Shown here: positions 42,789 to 51,224 of the stretch, in pieces | Position numbering within the stretch: the first letter of the stretch is position 1 | How the letters are laid out: the number at the start of each line of letters is the position of its first letter | Source: Aquamicrobium sp. | GTDB lineage: Bacteria > Pseudomonadota > Alphaproteobacteria > Rhizobiales > Rhizobiaceae | Length of the DNA stretch: 64,000 nt | Assembly (NCBI RefSeq): GCF_023954335.1 | Contig: NZ_JAMLIE010000001.1 | Span: 744,001-808,000, forward strand | Direction of reading: 5' to 3' | Translations under genes and position numbers: made by a program | Notes under the pieces: model-generated | What the model was told of the DNA's origin: nothing | Seen by the model: only the letters and a program-made list of their open reading frames with translations | The model's database searches: none

Positions 42789-43943
42789 CTAGTTCCGGAT
42801 CGCGTCGAGGCCGGTAAGCTCGCGCCCCGCAATCAGCGTCAGGATTTCGTTGGTGCCGTCGGGGATCGGCAGCATCCTGACGTCGCGATAAAGCTGCTCG
42901 AGGCCCGCTTCGCAGCTGATGCCCATCGCGCCGTGGACGTGTATGGCGAGAGACACGGCGCGCTCGCACGCGTTGGTCGCATACCGCTTGGCCATTGCTG
43001 ACGAGCCGTTCGCCCGTCCGCCCCGGTCGATGATGTCGAGCGCCTGATAGCAAAGTAGCCGGCTGGCCATCACGTCAGCGGCGATGTCGACCAACCGCTC
43101 CTGGATAAGCTGATGCTGGCCGATCGCTCGGCCAAATTGCCGGCGCACGCCTGCATATTCTATCGCGGCATCGAGCGCCTTCTGAGCGAGGTGAACGGCA
43201 GCCAACCCCACGAGCGGCCGGTTGCCATTCCATGTGAGCGTCAGGATGCGCGCCGCATCACCTCCTTCGCCAAGGGCATTTTCCCGGGGCACCCGGCAAT
43301 TTTCAAACAGGATCTCGGAAAGGTGTCCTTGCCGCAGGCCGAGGCTGCGGATCTCGATGGCCTCGTAAGGCGATGCCGCGCGGTCCACGACCACCCGCCG
43401 CATGACGGCGCCACGTTTTTCCTCGCCGGCGGAACAGGTCGCGACCATCATATCGCTGGCCGTGCCGTTGGTTATCCACATCTTGCGGCCGTTGATGACG
43501 AGCGCGCCGTCTTCTTCGACGACGCGGGTGCGGACGCCGCGGGGATCCGAGCCGGTGTCGGGCTCCGTCGTCCCCGTGCAGCAGATTTTGCGCCCCGCCA
43601 GAAGATCCGGGAGGAAGCGCTCCCGCTGCGTCGGATCGCTGTCGGCATGGATGCGGGCGACGGTGCACTCATGCGACAGGAGCGATATGGCCAGAGGCGG
43701 AGGCAGCTGCTCGAACACGAGGCCGTAGTCGAGCATCTTCATGCCGCTGCCGCCATCCTCCATCGGAAGGCGCGGCGCGGTCAGCCCCTCGCGGGCGAAG
43801 ATGGCATAGACCGCAAGCATTTCCTTCTTGGGAAGCGGGCGGTCTGGATCGTTGCGGGCGAGGATCGGCTGCAGTTCCTTCGCAACCATGCTTCGGGCGG
43901 AGTCCTGGAGGATGCGCTGCTCTTCGGACAGGGTGAAATCCAT
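42789..43943 (-). CDS. Acyl-CoA dehydrogenase with Asp at the usual Glu position
   Basis: A 384-residue protein. The start MDFTLSEEQRILQD at 43943 is chosen because GAGGAG lies ten bases upstream; an ATG at 43970 would overlap the SDR gene. FAD/substrate segments TGTTEPDTGSDPRGVR and RKMWITNGTASD and the helix VRRQFGRAIGQHQLIQ are normal. The C-terminal catalytic segment reads LPIPDGTNEIL, with Asp where most family members have the Glu of YEGT. It is the third gene of a leftward operon behind BadI-like and BadH-like genes, so it may act on a cyclic or dicarboxylic acyl-CoA. Confidence 0.92.
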   Translation of the reverse strand: MDFTLSEEQRILQDSARSMVAKELQPILARNDPDRPLPKKEMLAVYAIFAREGLTAPRLPMEDGGSGMKMLDYGLVFEQLPPPLAISLLSHECTVARIHADSDPTQRERFLPDLLAGRKICCTGTTEPDTGSDPRGVRTRVVEEDGALVINGRKMWITNGTASDMMVATCSAGEEKRGAVMRRVVVDRAASPYEAIEIRSLGLRQGHLSEILFENCRVPRENALGEGGDAARILTLTWNGNRPLVGLAAVHLAQKALDAAIEYAGVRRQFGRAIGQHQLIQERLVDIAADVMASRLLCYQALDIIDRGGRANGSSAMAKRYATNACERAVSLAIHVHGAMGISCEAGLEQLYRDVRMLPIPDGTNEILTLIAGRELTGLDAIRN

Positions 43944-43956
43944 CGTCGTCGACTCC

Positions 43957-44739
43957 TCAGGGCATCGCAAAGCCGCCGTTGACGCTCAGAACCTGGCCGG
44001 TAATCCAGGATGCGCGGTCGCTGGCGAGGAAAAGGATGGCCGCCCCGATGTCGTCGGGTTCACCGATGCGGCCGGTCGGATACATCTTGAGAACCGACTT
44101 CTGGCGTCGGGCGTATTTCTCCTCCCCCATCTGGGCAAGGAGGCTGTTCTCTCGCGCGATCCTCAGCGGCGTGTTGGTTGCCCCGGGCGAGACCACATTG
44201 AGCGTCACGCCCGAGGTGCCTACTTCCTGCGCGACCGATTTGACCAAGGCGATCACGCCCGCTTTGGCGGCCGCGTAATAGGAGAGCCGCGCCTGCCCGA
44301 TGCGGGCTGAATCCGATGCAAGGCATACGACCCGGCCGTAACCCCGCTCGACCATGCCGGGCAGGATGGCCTTCAGGCATGTCATCGGTCCGTAGAGGCA
44401 GACATTGAGCATTCTCTGCCAGTCCTCGACGTCGGAATCCAGGAACAGCTTGTCGTCGAGAACGGCCGCGCTGTTGACGAAAATGTCGATGCCGCCGAAT
44501 TGCGCGACCGCGGATTCCACCATCCGCTTCACGTCGTCCCGGTTCGATATATCGGCGGCGACGCCCAGTGCGGCGGTCGTTGCCGACAGGTCCTCCGCGG
44601 CCTTGCGGGCGGCATCGCCATTGATGTCGACAAGAACCAGTTTCGCTCCTTCCGCAGCCATCATCCTTGCGGCGGCGAAGCCAATACCGCGGGCGCCGCC
44701 GGTGACCAGCGCGACCTTCCCCTCCAGTCCCATCTGCAT
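43957..44739 (-). CDS. SDR dehydrogenase, BadH-like (2-hydroxycyclohexanecarboxyl-CoA dehydrogenase type)
   Basis: A 260-residue classical SDR. TGGARGIG binds the cofactor; the catalytic residues are in LASDSARIG and YYAAAK, and the ending ITGQVLSVNGGFAMP is standard. The string MVERGYGRVVCLASDSARIG closely resembles the same region of Rhodopseudomonas BadH, as I remember it. Its place next to a BadI-like gene supports oxidation of a 2-hydroxy-alicyclic acyl-CoA to the 2-oxo compound that BadI hydrolyses. AAGGAG precedes ATG 44739. A different 3-hydroxyacyl-CoA substrate is possible. Confidence 0.86.
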   Translation of the reverse strand: MQMGLEGKVALVTGGARGIGFAAARMMAAEGAKLVLVDINGDAARKAAEDLSATTAALGVAADISNRDDVKRMVESAVAQFGGIDIFVNSAAVLDDKLFLDSDVEDWQRMLNVCLYGPMTCLKAILPGMVERGYGRVVCLASDSARIGQARLSYYAAAKAGVIALVKSVAQEVGTSGVTLNVVSPGATNTPLRIARENSLLAQMGEEKYARRQKSVLKMYPTGRIGEPDDIGAAILFLASDRASWITGQVLSVNGGFAMP

Positions 44740-44760
44740 GTCAGCACTCCTTCCCGATTC

Positions 44761-45549
44761 TCAACGCCGAAACTTGCGGAAGTCGGTCGGACGCTTGCCG
44801 AGGAAGGCGCTGATGCCTTCCATGTTCTCTTCATTGCCGTAGATCGAGGCGAGAAGCTCGGATGTCGGGAAGTACGAGCCGTAGAATTCCTGGTCGGAGC
44901 CGGTGTTGAGTGCGATCTTGGCGATGCGGATGCTCTGCGGGCTCTTGTCCAGTATGGTCTGGCAGAGCTCGTTCACCTTTGAGTCGAGATCGTCGGCAGA
45001 GCAGACGTCGTTTATCAGGCCCATCTCCAGCGCTTCGCGCGCCGTATAGAGACGACATGTGTAGAGCATCTCCCGCGCCTTGCGCTCTCCGACATAACGG
45101 GCGAGGAGCTGACAGGCGCCCCAGATCGGGATGCTGCCAACCCGGGGACCAACCTGGCCGAACTTGGCGTCTTCGCTGGCTACCGTCAAATCGCAGAAAA
45201 GATTGATCTCGTTGCCGCCACCGACGCAGAAGCCGCGGACCTTGGCGATGATCGGCTTGTCCATCATGCGCATGATGGAGGACAGATTGTAGAGCCGGCG
45301 CATATGAGCGCGGCCGACATGCGGGGTCCGTTTCGACTGGTCGCTGACGTCTCCACCGGAGCAGAATGCCTTGTCGCCCGCGCCAGTCAGCACGACGACG
45401 CCGATCGTCGCGTCCTCGGCGGCTTTGCGCATGGCATCCGTAAGCTCTTCGTACGTCTTTGGCCGGACGGCGTTTCGAACCTCGGGGCGATTGATCGTGA
45501 TAGTCGCGATACCCTCGGCCGCTTCATACAGAATGTCATCATACGCCAT
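44761..45549 (-). CDS. Crotonase-family BadI/MenB-like ring-cleaving hydrolase
   Basis: A 262-residue crotonase-fold protein. It lacks the usual hydratase pattern and instead has AFCSGGDVSDQ, CVGGGNEINLFCDLTVAS, FGQVGPRVGSIPIWG, VGERKAREMLYTCRLYTARE and the ending KRPTDFRKFRR. This set is what distinguishes BadI (2-oxocyclohexanecarboxyl-CoA hydrolase) and MenB (dihydroxynaphthoyl-CoA synthase). No menaquinone genes are near and a BadH-like gene follows, so hydrolytic opening of a 2-oxo-alicyclic acyl-CoA is favoured. It is the first gene of the leftward operon, divergent from the ABC importer. Confidence 0.88.
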   Translation of the reverse strand: MAYDDILYEAAEGIATITINRPEVRNAVRPKTYEELTDAMRKAAEDATIGVVVLTGAGDKAFCSGGDVSDQSKRTPHVGRAHMRRLYNLSSIMRMMDKPIIAKVRGFCVGGGNEINLFCDLTVASEDAKFGQVGPRVGSIPIWGACQLLARYVGERKAREMLYTCRLYTAREALEMGLINDVCSADDLDSKVNELCQTILDKSPQSIRIAKIALNTGSDQEFYGSYFPTSELLASIYGNEENMEGISAFLGKRPTDFRKFRR

Positions 45550-45790
45550 CCGGTCGATCCTCCCTGCCGTCTGTCAACTTCTTGCAAAGGCTAGGACTGG
45601 GGTCGTCATCTTGTCAAACGAAAATTTCACTAGACGGATCCAGTTTCATTTTATATTCTCTCTAAACGCGGACCTGTTCTGCGTTCGTCGCAGCGATGGC
45701 GCCCGGCGACCAACAGTGCATTCGAAGATGACGGGAGGAGCCGCCAATGGTGGTCCGTCGACTCAGGATGAAAAAAACCGGGAGGGAATG
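45550..45790. promoter_or_regulatory. Divergent control region of the badI-like and ABC importer operons
   Basis: A 241-bp AT-richer gap. On the minus strand CTGGATCCGTCTAGTGAAA occupies 45625-45643; it matches 13 of 19 positions of the site at 32077-32095. TATATT at 45652-45657 could be a -10 for the rightward importer operon, which would put the site over its -35 region. GGAGGG at 45781-45786 is the ribosome site of the binding-protein gene. The site is a candidate target of the IclR protein at 41891. Confidence 0.55.
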
Positions 45791-47011
45791 ATGAGTGCAG
45801 GACGCAACAAGATCGCAGCTCGGCTGGCAGCACTGGCGGCAACGGTTGCGATATTCGCGGGAGTCGCGCCGGCTGGCGCGGAAACAATCAAGATTGGTGT
45901 CCCGATGGAACTCAGCGGGCGCTTTGTCGCCTATGGGGCATCCGGTCGTCGCGGCGTCGAGATGGCGTTGGAAAAGTTCGGCACTAAAGCCGGCGACAAT
46001 GATATCCAGCTTCTCTTCCGCGACGTGCAATCGGAAGCCCAGGCCACTGTTTCGGCGATCAACGAACTGGTTTCGGTCGAGAAGGTTGATTTCATGATCG
46101 GGCCGGTAGCCAGCCCGATCGTGGCGGCCTCGGTCCCGCCGTGGCAGCAGGGCAAGCCCATCTGGATCGTCAACGGCTCATCGAGCACCCAGCTCGAAGA
46201 GATCGCGGGTGGGGAAGACACGTTCTTCCACACCTATCCCTACGCTTATCACTATCACACGTCTGAAGCCGAGGCGTTGCAGCACTATCTCGGCGAGGGC
46301 AAGAAGATTGCGGTCATCTATTCCGACGACAATTACGGCCGCACCCATCTCCCCTACGTCCAGCAATTCTACAAGGAGGCCGGTTTCGAGATCGTCGCGG
46401 AAGAGCTCATTCGGACCAATACGCCCGACATGAATCCGGTTCTGACCAAGATTGCGCGCGTCAAGCCCGACATTTTGATCGGCCTCGTCCAGACAACGGA
46501 CGCCATCACGCTCGCCAAGCAGATCCACACCCGCAAGCTGGATGTTCCGTACCTGGTCGGCACGGCCTACACCCAGCTCGACGAATGGCAGGAAGCCGTT
46601 GGTGAGGCCCAGGAAGGATGGATGGGCGTAACGACCTATCTGCCCGGCGTGAATCATCCGGCCAACCCCGACTACCCGGAGCTTTTCCCTGAAACGGAGG
46701 CCTGGGCCGAGGCGTTCAGGGCCAAATACAACATGGAGCCCGATTTCCTCGACATCGGCCATTACGCGGCCATGGGAATGCTGCTCGTCGCTCTCGACAA
46801 GGCCGGCGGCGACAAGGCGAAGGCGGCCGAGGAACTACGATCGCTCGACATCCCCACCGTGAACGGAAGGGGCAAGTTCGAGCCGACCGGGTTCGGCACC
46901 AAGCAGCAGGCCTTCGTCGACATGGTGGTCTTCCAGCGACAAGGCGGCAAGAACGTCGTCCTCTGGCCGCTCGAGGCAGCCTCGGGAGACATCACGGCCG
47001 TTACTCGCTGA
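45791..47011 (+). CDS. LIV-type ABC transporter substrate-binding protein
   Basis: A 406-residue periplasmic protein with a Sec signal peptide (about 1-30, cleavage after APAGA). The type I binding fold has IKIGVPMELSGRFVAYGASG, FMIGPVASPIVAASVPPW, VIYSDDNYGRTHLPYVQQF and YNMEPDFLDIGHYAAMGML. This family binds amino acids but also aromatic and alicyclic acids, and clusters with such catabolic genes are common. The start is ATG 45791, five bases after GGAGG; ATG 45788 is too close to it. It feeds the LivHMFG homologues that follow. Confidence 0.93.
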   Translation: MSAGRNKIAARLAALAATVAIFAGVAPAGAETIKIGVPMELSGRFVAYGASGRRGVEMALEKFGTKAGDNDIQLLFRDVQSEAQATVSAINELVSVEKVDFMIGPVASPIVAASVPPWQQGKPIWIVNGSSSTQLEEIAGGEDTFFHTYPYAYHYHTSEAEALQHYLGEGKKIAVIYSDDNYGRTHLPYVQQFYKEAGFEIVAEELIRTNTPDMNPVLTKIARVKPDILIGLVQTTDAITLAKQIHTRKLDVPYLVGTAYTQLDEWQEAVGEAQEGWMGVTTYLPGVNHPANPDYPELFPETEAWAEAFRAKYNMEPDFLDIGHYAAMGMLLVALDKAGGDKAKAAEELRSLDIPTVNGRGKFEPTGFGTKQQAFVDMVVFQRQGGKNVVLWPLEAASGDITAVTR

Positions 47012-47026
47012 CGCGGTCAGACGACT

Positions 47027-47051
47027 GATGCGCGCGGCCTTCGCGCGCATC
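47027..47051 (+). other. Stem-loop between binding-protein gene and livH
   Basis: GATGCGCGC (47027-47035) and GCGCGCATC (47043-47051) form a perfect 9-bp stem with a 7-base loop. It lies 16 bases after the binding-protein stop and 28 before livH. Such hairpins often stabilise the upstream mRNA or cut down read-through so that more binding protein than permease is made. Confidence 0.6.
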
Positions 47052-47079
47052 CCTCGCCCTCCAACTCGCGGAGCGAACA

Positions 47080-47955
47080 ATGGATTTTCTTGGGCAGTTT
47101 CTCGTCGACGCGATGCTGCTCGGTGGCCTCTATACCCTTATGGTGATAGGGCTGTCGCTGAGCTTCGGCATCATTCGTGTCATCAATTTCGCGCATGGTG
47201 AAGCCATCATGCTCGGCGCCTACGCCTCTTTCTGGGCGCTTCATGTTTCAGGAATGGACCCGCTGCTTGCCCTGCCGCTGGTCATGGCCGCCGGCCTCGT
47301 CGTCGGGCTTCTGATCTTTCGTGTCGCCATTCGGCGGGTGCTCGACGCGCCGCACATCAACCAGATTCTCCTGACCTTCGGTATTGGCCTGGTTCTTCAG
47401 AATGTGGCGCTTATCGCATGGACGGGCGATGAGCGATCGGCCAATCCGCCATATGCCTTCTCGTCGATCATGTTCGGCGACATCGTCATCTCGGTATCGC
47501 GCGCGATCGCGTTTGCCGTGGCAGTGATCCTCGTCGGCGGGCTCTTCTTCTGGCTCAAGCGCACCGAGCTCGGCCGCGCCAGCCGGGCCCTGGCGGAGAA
47601 TGGCGACGCGGCCAGGCTTATGGGCATCAACGTCAACGCCATCTATGGCCTGACGTTCGGTATCAGTGCCGCCTTGGGCGCCGCGACCGGGGTCCTGATG
47701 AGCTTCATCGGCGCCATCTCTCCTTTCATGGGCTTCCACATGCTGGTGAAGGGATTCGCGATCATCATTCTGGGAGGGCTCGGCTCGATCATGGGATCGG
47801 TGATCGGCGCCTTCGTGCTCGCATTTGCCGAAACCTGGGTCGCCTACTACGTGCCGGGCGGCATCGGCTGGGCCGAAGGCGTCGCCTTCGCGGTGCTGTT
47901 CGTCATCCTGATCGTGCGGCCGCGGGGAATCCTCGGCCAGGCGGTCGAAGAGTGA
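47080..47955 (+). CDS. livH: LIV-type ABC transporter permease LivH
   Basis: A 291-residue inner-membrane protein with about eight helices. SLSFGIIRVINFAHGEAIMLG near the N-terminus, SRALAENGDAARLMGINVNAI (the EAA-like coupling loop) and VKGFAIIILGGLGSIMGSVIG are the family signatures. It forms the channel with LivM. The signature is standard; the substrate class is set by the binding protein. Confidence 0.94.
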   Translation: MDFLGQFLVDAMLLGGLYTLMVIGLSLSFGIIRVINFAHGEAIMLGAYASFWALHVSGMDPLLALPLVMAAGLVVGLLIFRVAIRRVLDAPHINQILLTFGIGLVLQNVALIAWTGDERSANPPYAFSSIMFGDIVISVSRAIAFAVAVILVGGLFFWLKRTELGRASRALAENGDAARLMGINVNAIYGLTFGISAALGAATGVLMSFIGAISPFMGFHMLVKGFAIIILGGLGSIMGSVIGAFVLAFAETWVAYYVPGGIGWAEGVAFAVLFVILIVRPRGILGQAVEE

Positions 47956-47965
47956 GGTGGCGACG

Positions 47966-48955
47966 ATGACCGCAATCAACCAGACCTCACTCGTCGTCAT
48001 TTCCGCAATTGTCTTCCTCGGCGTGACGCTCCTCAGCGGACCTCAGGTCGGCGACTGGATGTTCCGTATCTCGACGCTGATGATGCTCGCGATCAGCTGG
48101 AACCTGATGGCGAATGCCGGCCTGATTTCTCTCGGCCATTCCGCCTTCTGGGGCGTTGGAAGCTATGCTGCGATACTCAGCGCCAACGCCTGGGGCCTGC
48201 CCATCTATCTCAGCCTGATCGTCTCCATGGTGTTCGGCAGCCTGCTCGGCCTCTTTCTCGCGGTTGCTACCGGTCGGCTGCGCGGAATCTTCTTCGCGAT
48301 CTCGACGTTGGCGCTGTCTGAAGGCCTGCGGATATCGGCCTTCATGATGCCGGAGATTACCAACGGTGCCGTTGGTCTCTTCCTTAACCAGGCGCTGCGG
48401 CCCTCGACAACCTTGCTCTATGTGGTCGGGTGCGTCGGCGCCGTGATCGCGGTCGTCGTCTCCGTCGTTCTGTCGCGCTCGCGTTTTCACTTCGCATGCC
48501 GAGCGATGCGCAACAATGAGCCAGCCGCCCAGATGCTAGGTATCCGACCATATACCTATCGGATAGTACTTCTGGCCATCTCGGGGGCCATGGCCTCCTG
48601 CGCTGGCGGCATAAATGCATGGTATGGCGGCTATCTTGATCCCGAGGTCGCGTTCACGCTGCATTTCACCATCCTGTCGCAGATCGCTCCCATCCTCGGT
48701 GGCGTGCATACGCTGGTCGGGCCGATTATCGGCTCCTTCGCGATCGTCGGTCTCGCCGAAGCATCCCGCATCTTCTTCGGCCAGCAGGAAGGCTTCAGCC
48801 AGCTGATCTATGGCTTGGTCCTGATCGTCGGCATCCTGTTCATGCCGGCGGGAATCTGGGGCACTGTGCGCAGCTTCCTCAATCGTTCGGCGACGCGCAA
48901 GCGCCGGGAGGCCGCAGTGGCATCCGCCGCCGGGCGGGCGGAGGTGAAAGGATGA
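47966..48955 (+). CDS. livM: LIV-type ABC transporter permease LivM
   Basis: A 329-residue permease. WNLMANAGLISLGHSAFWGV, the coupling segment CRAMRNNEPAAQMLGIRPYT and PILGGVHTLVGPIIGSFAIV are LivM marks. The start is ATG 47966 (GAGG eight bases upstream); a GTG at 47957 is less likely. The C-terminus is a short basic, Ala-rich tail. The stop overlaps livF by four bases. Confidence 0.93.
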   Translation: MTAINQTSLVVISAIVFLGVTLLSGPQVGDWMFRISTLMMLAISWNLMANAGLISLGHSAFWGVGSYAAILSANAWGLPIYLSLIVSMVFGSLLGLFLAVATGRLRGIFFAISTLALSEGLRISAFMMPEITNGAVGLFLNQALRPSTTLLYVVGCVGAVIAVVVSVVLSRSRFHFACRAMRNNEPAAQMLGIRPYTYRIVLLAISGAMASCAGGINAWYGGYLDPEVAFTLHFTILSQIAPILGGVHTLVGPIIGSFAIVGLAEASRIFFGQQEGFSQLIYGLVLIVGILFMPAGIWGTVRSFLNRSATRKRREAAVASAAGRAEVKG

Positions 48956-49701
48956 GCGCGCTGCTATCCATCCGCAATCTGAAAGCCGGGTATAGCGGTG
49001 CGATCGCTCTCTCGGACATCAGTATCGATGTGGCGGAAGGCGAGGTCGTCTGTCTGCTCGGCTCGAATGGCGCGGGAAAGACGACGACCATGTCCGTGCT
49101 CACTGGCCTCATCCCGGCCATGGCCGGCACGGCCGTATTCGCCGGCAAGGACCTGCTGGCGATGTCCACCCATGAGAGGGTCGAGGCCGGCCTCGCCCTT
49201 TCCCCGGAGGGCCGCAAGGTGTTTCCGAACCTGACAGTCGAGGAGAATCTCGTCCTCGGTTCTTACAACACCCGCGCCCGCGAAAGGCGGGCGTCCAGGC
49301 TGGAGGAGGTCTACTCCCTCTTCCCGCGCCTCGTCGAGCGCCGTTCCCAGAAGGCGGGGCTGATGTCGGGCGGCGAACAGCAGATGCTTGCCATCGGCCG
49401 CGCGCTGATGGCGGGCCCGAAGTTGCTGCTGCTGGACGAGCCGTCGCTGGGTCTCGCGCCCAAGATCGTGCAGCTTGTCTTCGCGGCGATCAGGGAGGTC
49501 GCGAAGTCCAAGACCACGATTCTGCTTGTCGAGCAGAACACGCGAGCAGCGCTCAGCGTGGCGGACCGGGGCTATGTCATCTCGCACGGAACGATCGTCT
49601 ACGCGGCGCCGACCCCCGAATTGCGTGAATCGCAACTTGTTCGCGAGGCCTTCATCGGAAGCGATACAAAGACCCGTCAAGGGGAGCGTGGCGATGCTTG
49701 A
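48952..49701 (+). CDS. livF: LIV-type ABC transporter ATPase LivF
   Basis: A 249-residue ATPase with Walker A GSNGAGKTT, signature LMSGGEQQMLAIGRALM and Walker B LLLLDEPSLGLAP. EGRKVFPNLTVEENLVLG is typical of LivF rather than LivG. It energises uptake with LivG. The stop codon overlaps the livG start by eight bases. Confidence 0.95.
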   Translation: MSALLSIRNLKAGYSGAIALSDISIDVAEGEVVCLLGSNGAGKTTTMSVLTGLIPAMAGTAVFAGKDLLAMSTHERVEAGLALSPEGRKVFPNLTVEENLVLGSYNTRARERRASRLEEVYSLFPRLVERRSQKAGLMSGGEQQMLAIGRALMAGPKLLLLDEPSLGLAPKIVQLVFAAIREVAKSKTTILLVEQNTRAALSVADRGYVISHGTIVYAAPTPELRESQLVREAFIGSDTKTRQGERGDA

Positions 49702-50434
49702 GATCAAGGGATTGACGAAGCGTTTTGGCGGTCTGTTCGCTGTCAATAATCTCAATCAATTCGTCGAGGAAAAGGAGTTCCTGGGGATCATCGGCCCCAA
49801 TGGAGCCGGCAAGACAACGCTGCTCAATCTCATTACGGGCTATCTCACGCCTACGGAGGGAACGATTTCCTTCAAGGGGCGGGAGATCAGCGGCACGCCG
49901 CCTTATCGGATGTGTCGCATGGGTATCGGCCGCACCTTTCAGGTGGTGCGGCCATTCGCCGAGATGACCGTGCTGGACAATGTGGCCACCGGGGCTCTGT
50001 TTGCGCGGCCGGAACGGCACAGCGTCGCGGAAGGTCGGCGTCTTGCCCAGCGTCCGCTCGAGCTTACCGGTCTGTGGGAGCTGCGCGATCTACCTGCATC
50101 GGCGCTTACGATCGGCAACAAGAAGAAGCTCGAGCTCGCGCGCGCACTTGCGACCGGACCGCAACTCCTGCTGCTCGACGAGGTGATGGCGGGACTTACG
50201 CGCGGCGAGATCGACGAACTGATCGTCGTGCTGAAACATATCCATGCCGACGGTGTGACCATCTGCATGATCGAGCATCTCGTGCATGTCATCATGCAGC
50301 TCTCGCAACGGGTGATGGTGTTGAACTTCGGCGAGAAAATCGTCGACGGATCGCCTCAAGAGGTCATCTCGAATCCGCTTGTCATCGAATCGTACCTCGG
50401 CAAGGAGATCGAGGAGGGTTCCGATGCCGCTTGA
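49694..50434 (+). CDS. livG: LIV-type ABC transporter ATPase LivG
   Basis: A 246-residue ATPase starting MLEIKGLTKRFGGLFAVNNL. Walker A is GPNGAGKTT, IGRTFQVVRPFAEMTVLDNV is the LivG Q-loop region, the signature is degenerate (LTIGNKKKLELARAL) and Walker B is LLLLDEVMAGLT. The degenerate signature is common in this branch. The gene overlaps livF and the following hydrolase gene, so importer and enzymes are made from one message. Confidence 0.93.
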   Translation: MLEIKGLTKRFGGLFAVNNLNQFVEEKEFLGIIGPNGAGKTTLLNLITGYLTPTEGTISFKGREISGTPPYRMCRMGIGRTFQVVRPFAEMTVLDNVATGALFARPERHSVAEGRRLAQRPLELTGLWELRDLPASALTIGNKKKLELARALATGPQLLLLDEVMAGLTRGEIDELIVVLKHIHADGVTICMIEHLVHVIMQLSQRVMVLNFGEKIVDGSPQEVISNPLVIESYLGKEIEEGSDAA

Positions 50435-51224
50435 GGCCGTCGCTTCGACGCTGATGGACCTGTTTCGCGAAACGCGCGGCGATGGCCCGCCGATGCTGCT
50501 TTTCCATGGCGGCACCGGATCGCACCGGCATTTTGCGCGCAACGTGCCGGCTCTTGCAGAGCATTTCCGGGTGCTGGCCTTCGATCTCCCCGGCTATGGA
50601 TTGTCACCGGATGTGCCGGAAGGCATGTCGCCGGACGACTATCTCGACTGGATCGCCTCCCAAGCGGCCGCAGTCCCCGGAGAACTTCATCTCGTGGGAT
50701 TCAGCTTCGGCGGAGCCGTTGCCTCGGCAACGGCCCGCCGGCTGGGCGATAGGGTAAAGCGCGTCACGCTCATCGGACCCGGCGGCTTCGGAGAGCCGGT
50801 CGGACGGTCCATCCAGCTGGAACCCATGCCGCGCGGCGCGGCGACCGAGGACGAAATCCGGAAGGTGGTCGCCCACAATCTCGGCGTCTGGATGATGGCA
50901 AAAACCCCTGACCCGTCTGATGACGCAGTGGACATACAGCTTGCCAACATCCGCGGTTCACGGTTCGACAGCCGCTGCGTGAGTTTCCGTTTCTCAACGC
51001 CGCCCGACCTCGCGCAGACGACGGCTCCTGTCCAGATCATCTGGGGCAAGAACGACCGGATCGCTTATCCATCCGTGGCCGCTCGCGCGGAGCAGTGTCG
51101 CTCGGCACGGCCCGATATTCGCATCGATATCGTGCCCGGCGCGGGGCACTGGACACAGTTCGAAGCTGCCGAGGCGGTAAACGCGCTGATTTCAGACTTT
51201 CATACCAGGGAGCTTCGTCAATGA
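50424..51224 (+). CDS. Alpha/beta hydrolase
   Basis: A 266-residue alpha/beta-hydrolase: oxyanion segment LLFHGGTGSHRHF, nucleophile Ser94 in GFSFGG, Asp in WGKNDRIAYP and His in GAGHWTQFE. The size and sequence are in the range of C-C bond hydrolases (MhpC type), enol-lactone hydrolases and thioesterases; the sequence alone does not separate these. It overlaps livG by 11 bases and the next gene by four, so it belongs to the importer operon. It could open a lactone or ester form of the imported acid. Confidence 0.88.
   Translation: MPLEAVASTLMDLFRETRGDGPPMLLFHGGTGSHRHFARNVPALAEHFRVLAFDLPGYGLSPDVPEGMSPDDYLDWIASQAAAVPGELHLVGFSFGGAVASATARRLGDRVKRVTLIGPGGFGEPVGRSIQLEPMPRGAATEDEIRKVVAHNLGVWMMAKTPDPSDDAVDIQLANIRGSRFDSRCVSFRFSTPPDLAQTTAPVQIIWGKNDRIAYPSVAARAEQCRSARPDIRIDIVPGAGHWTQFEAAEAVNALISDFHTRELRQ

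Noticed and set aside
42647..42832. Leftward 61-codon frame between the dehydrogenase and IclR genes
   Set aside because: Part of it (HPTYYGDAEMAAFLAHG) looks protein-like, but it overlaps the dehydrogenase end and contains a strong stem-loop; no family match.
47957..47965. GTG at 47957 as livM start
   Set aside because: It is too close to the livH stop for a ribosome site; GAGG is correctly spaced for ATG 47966.
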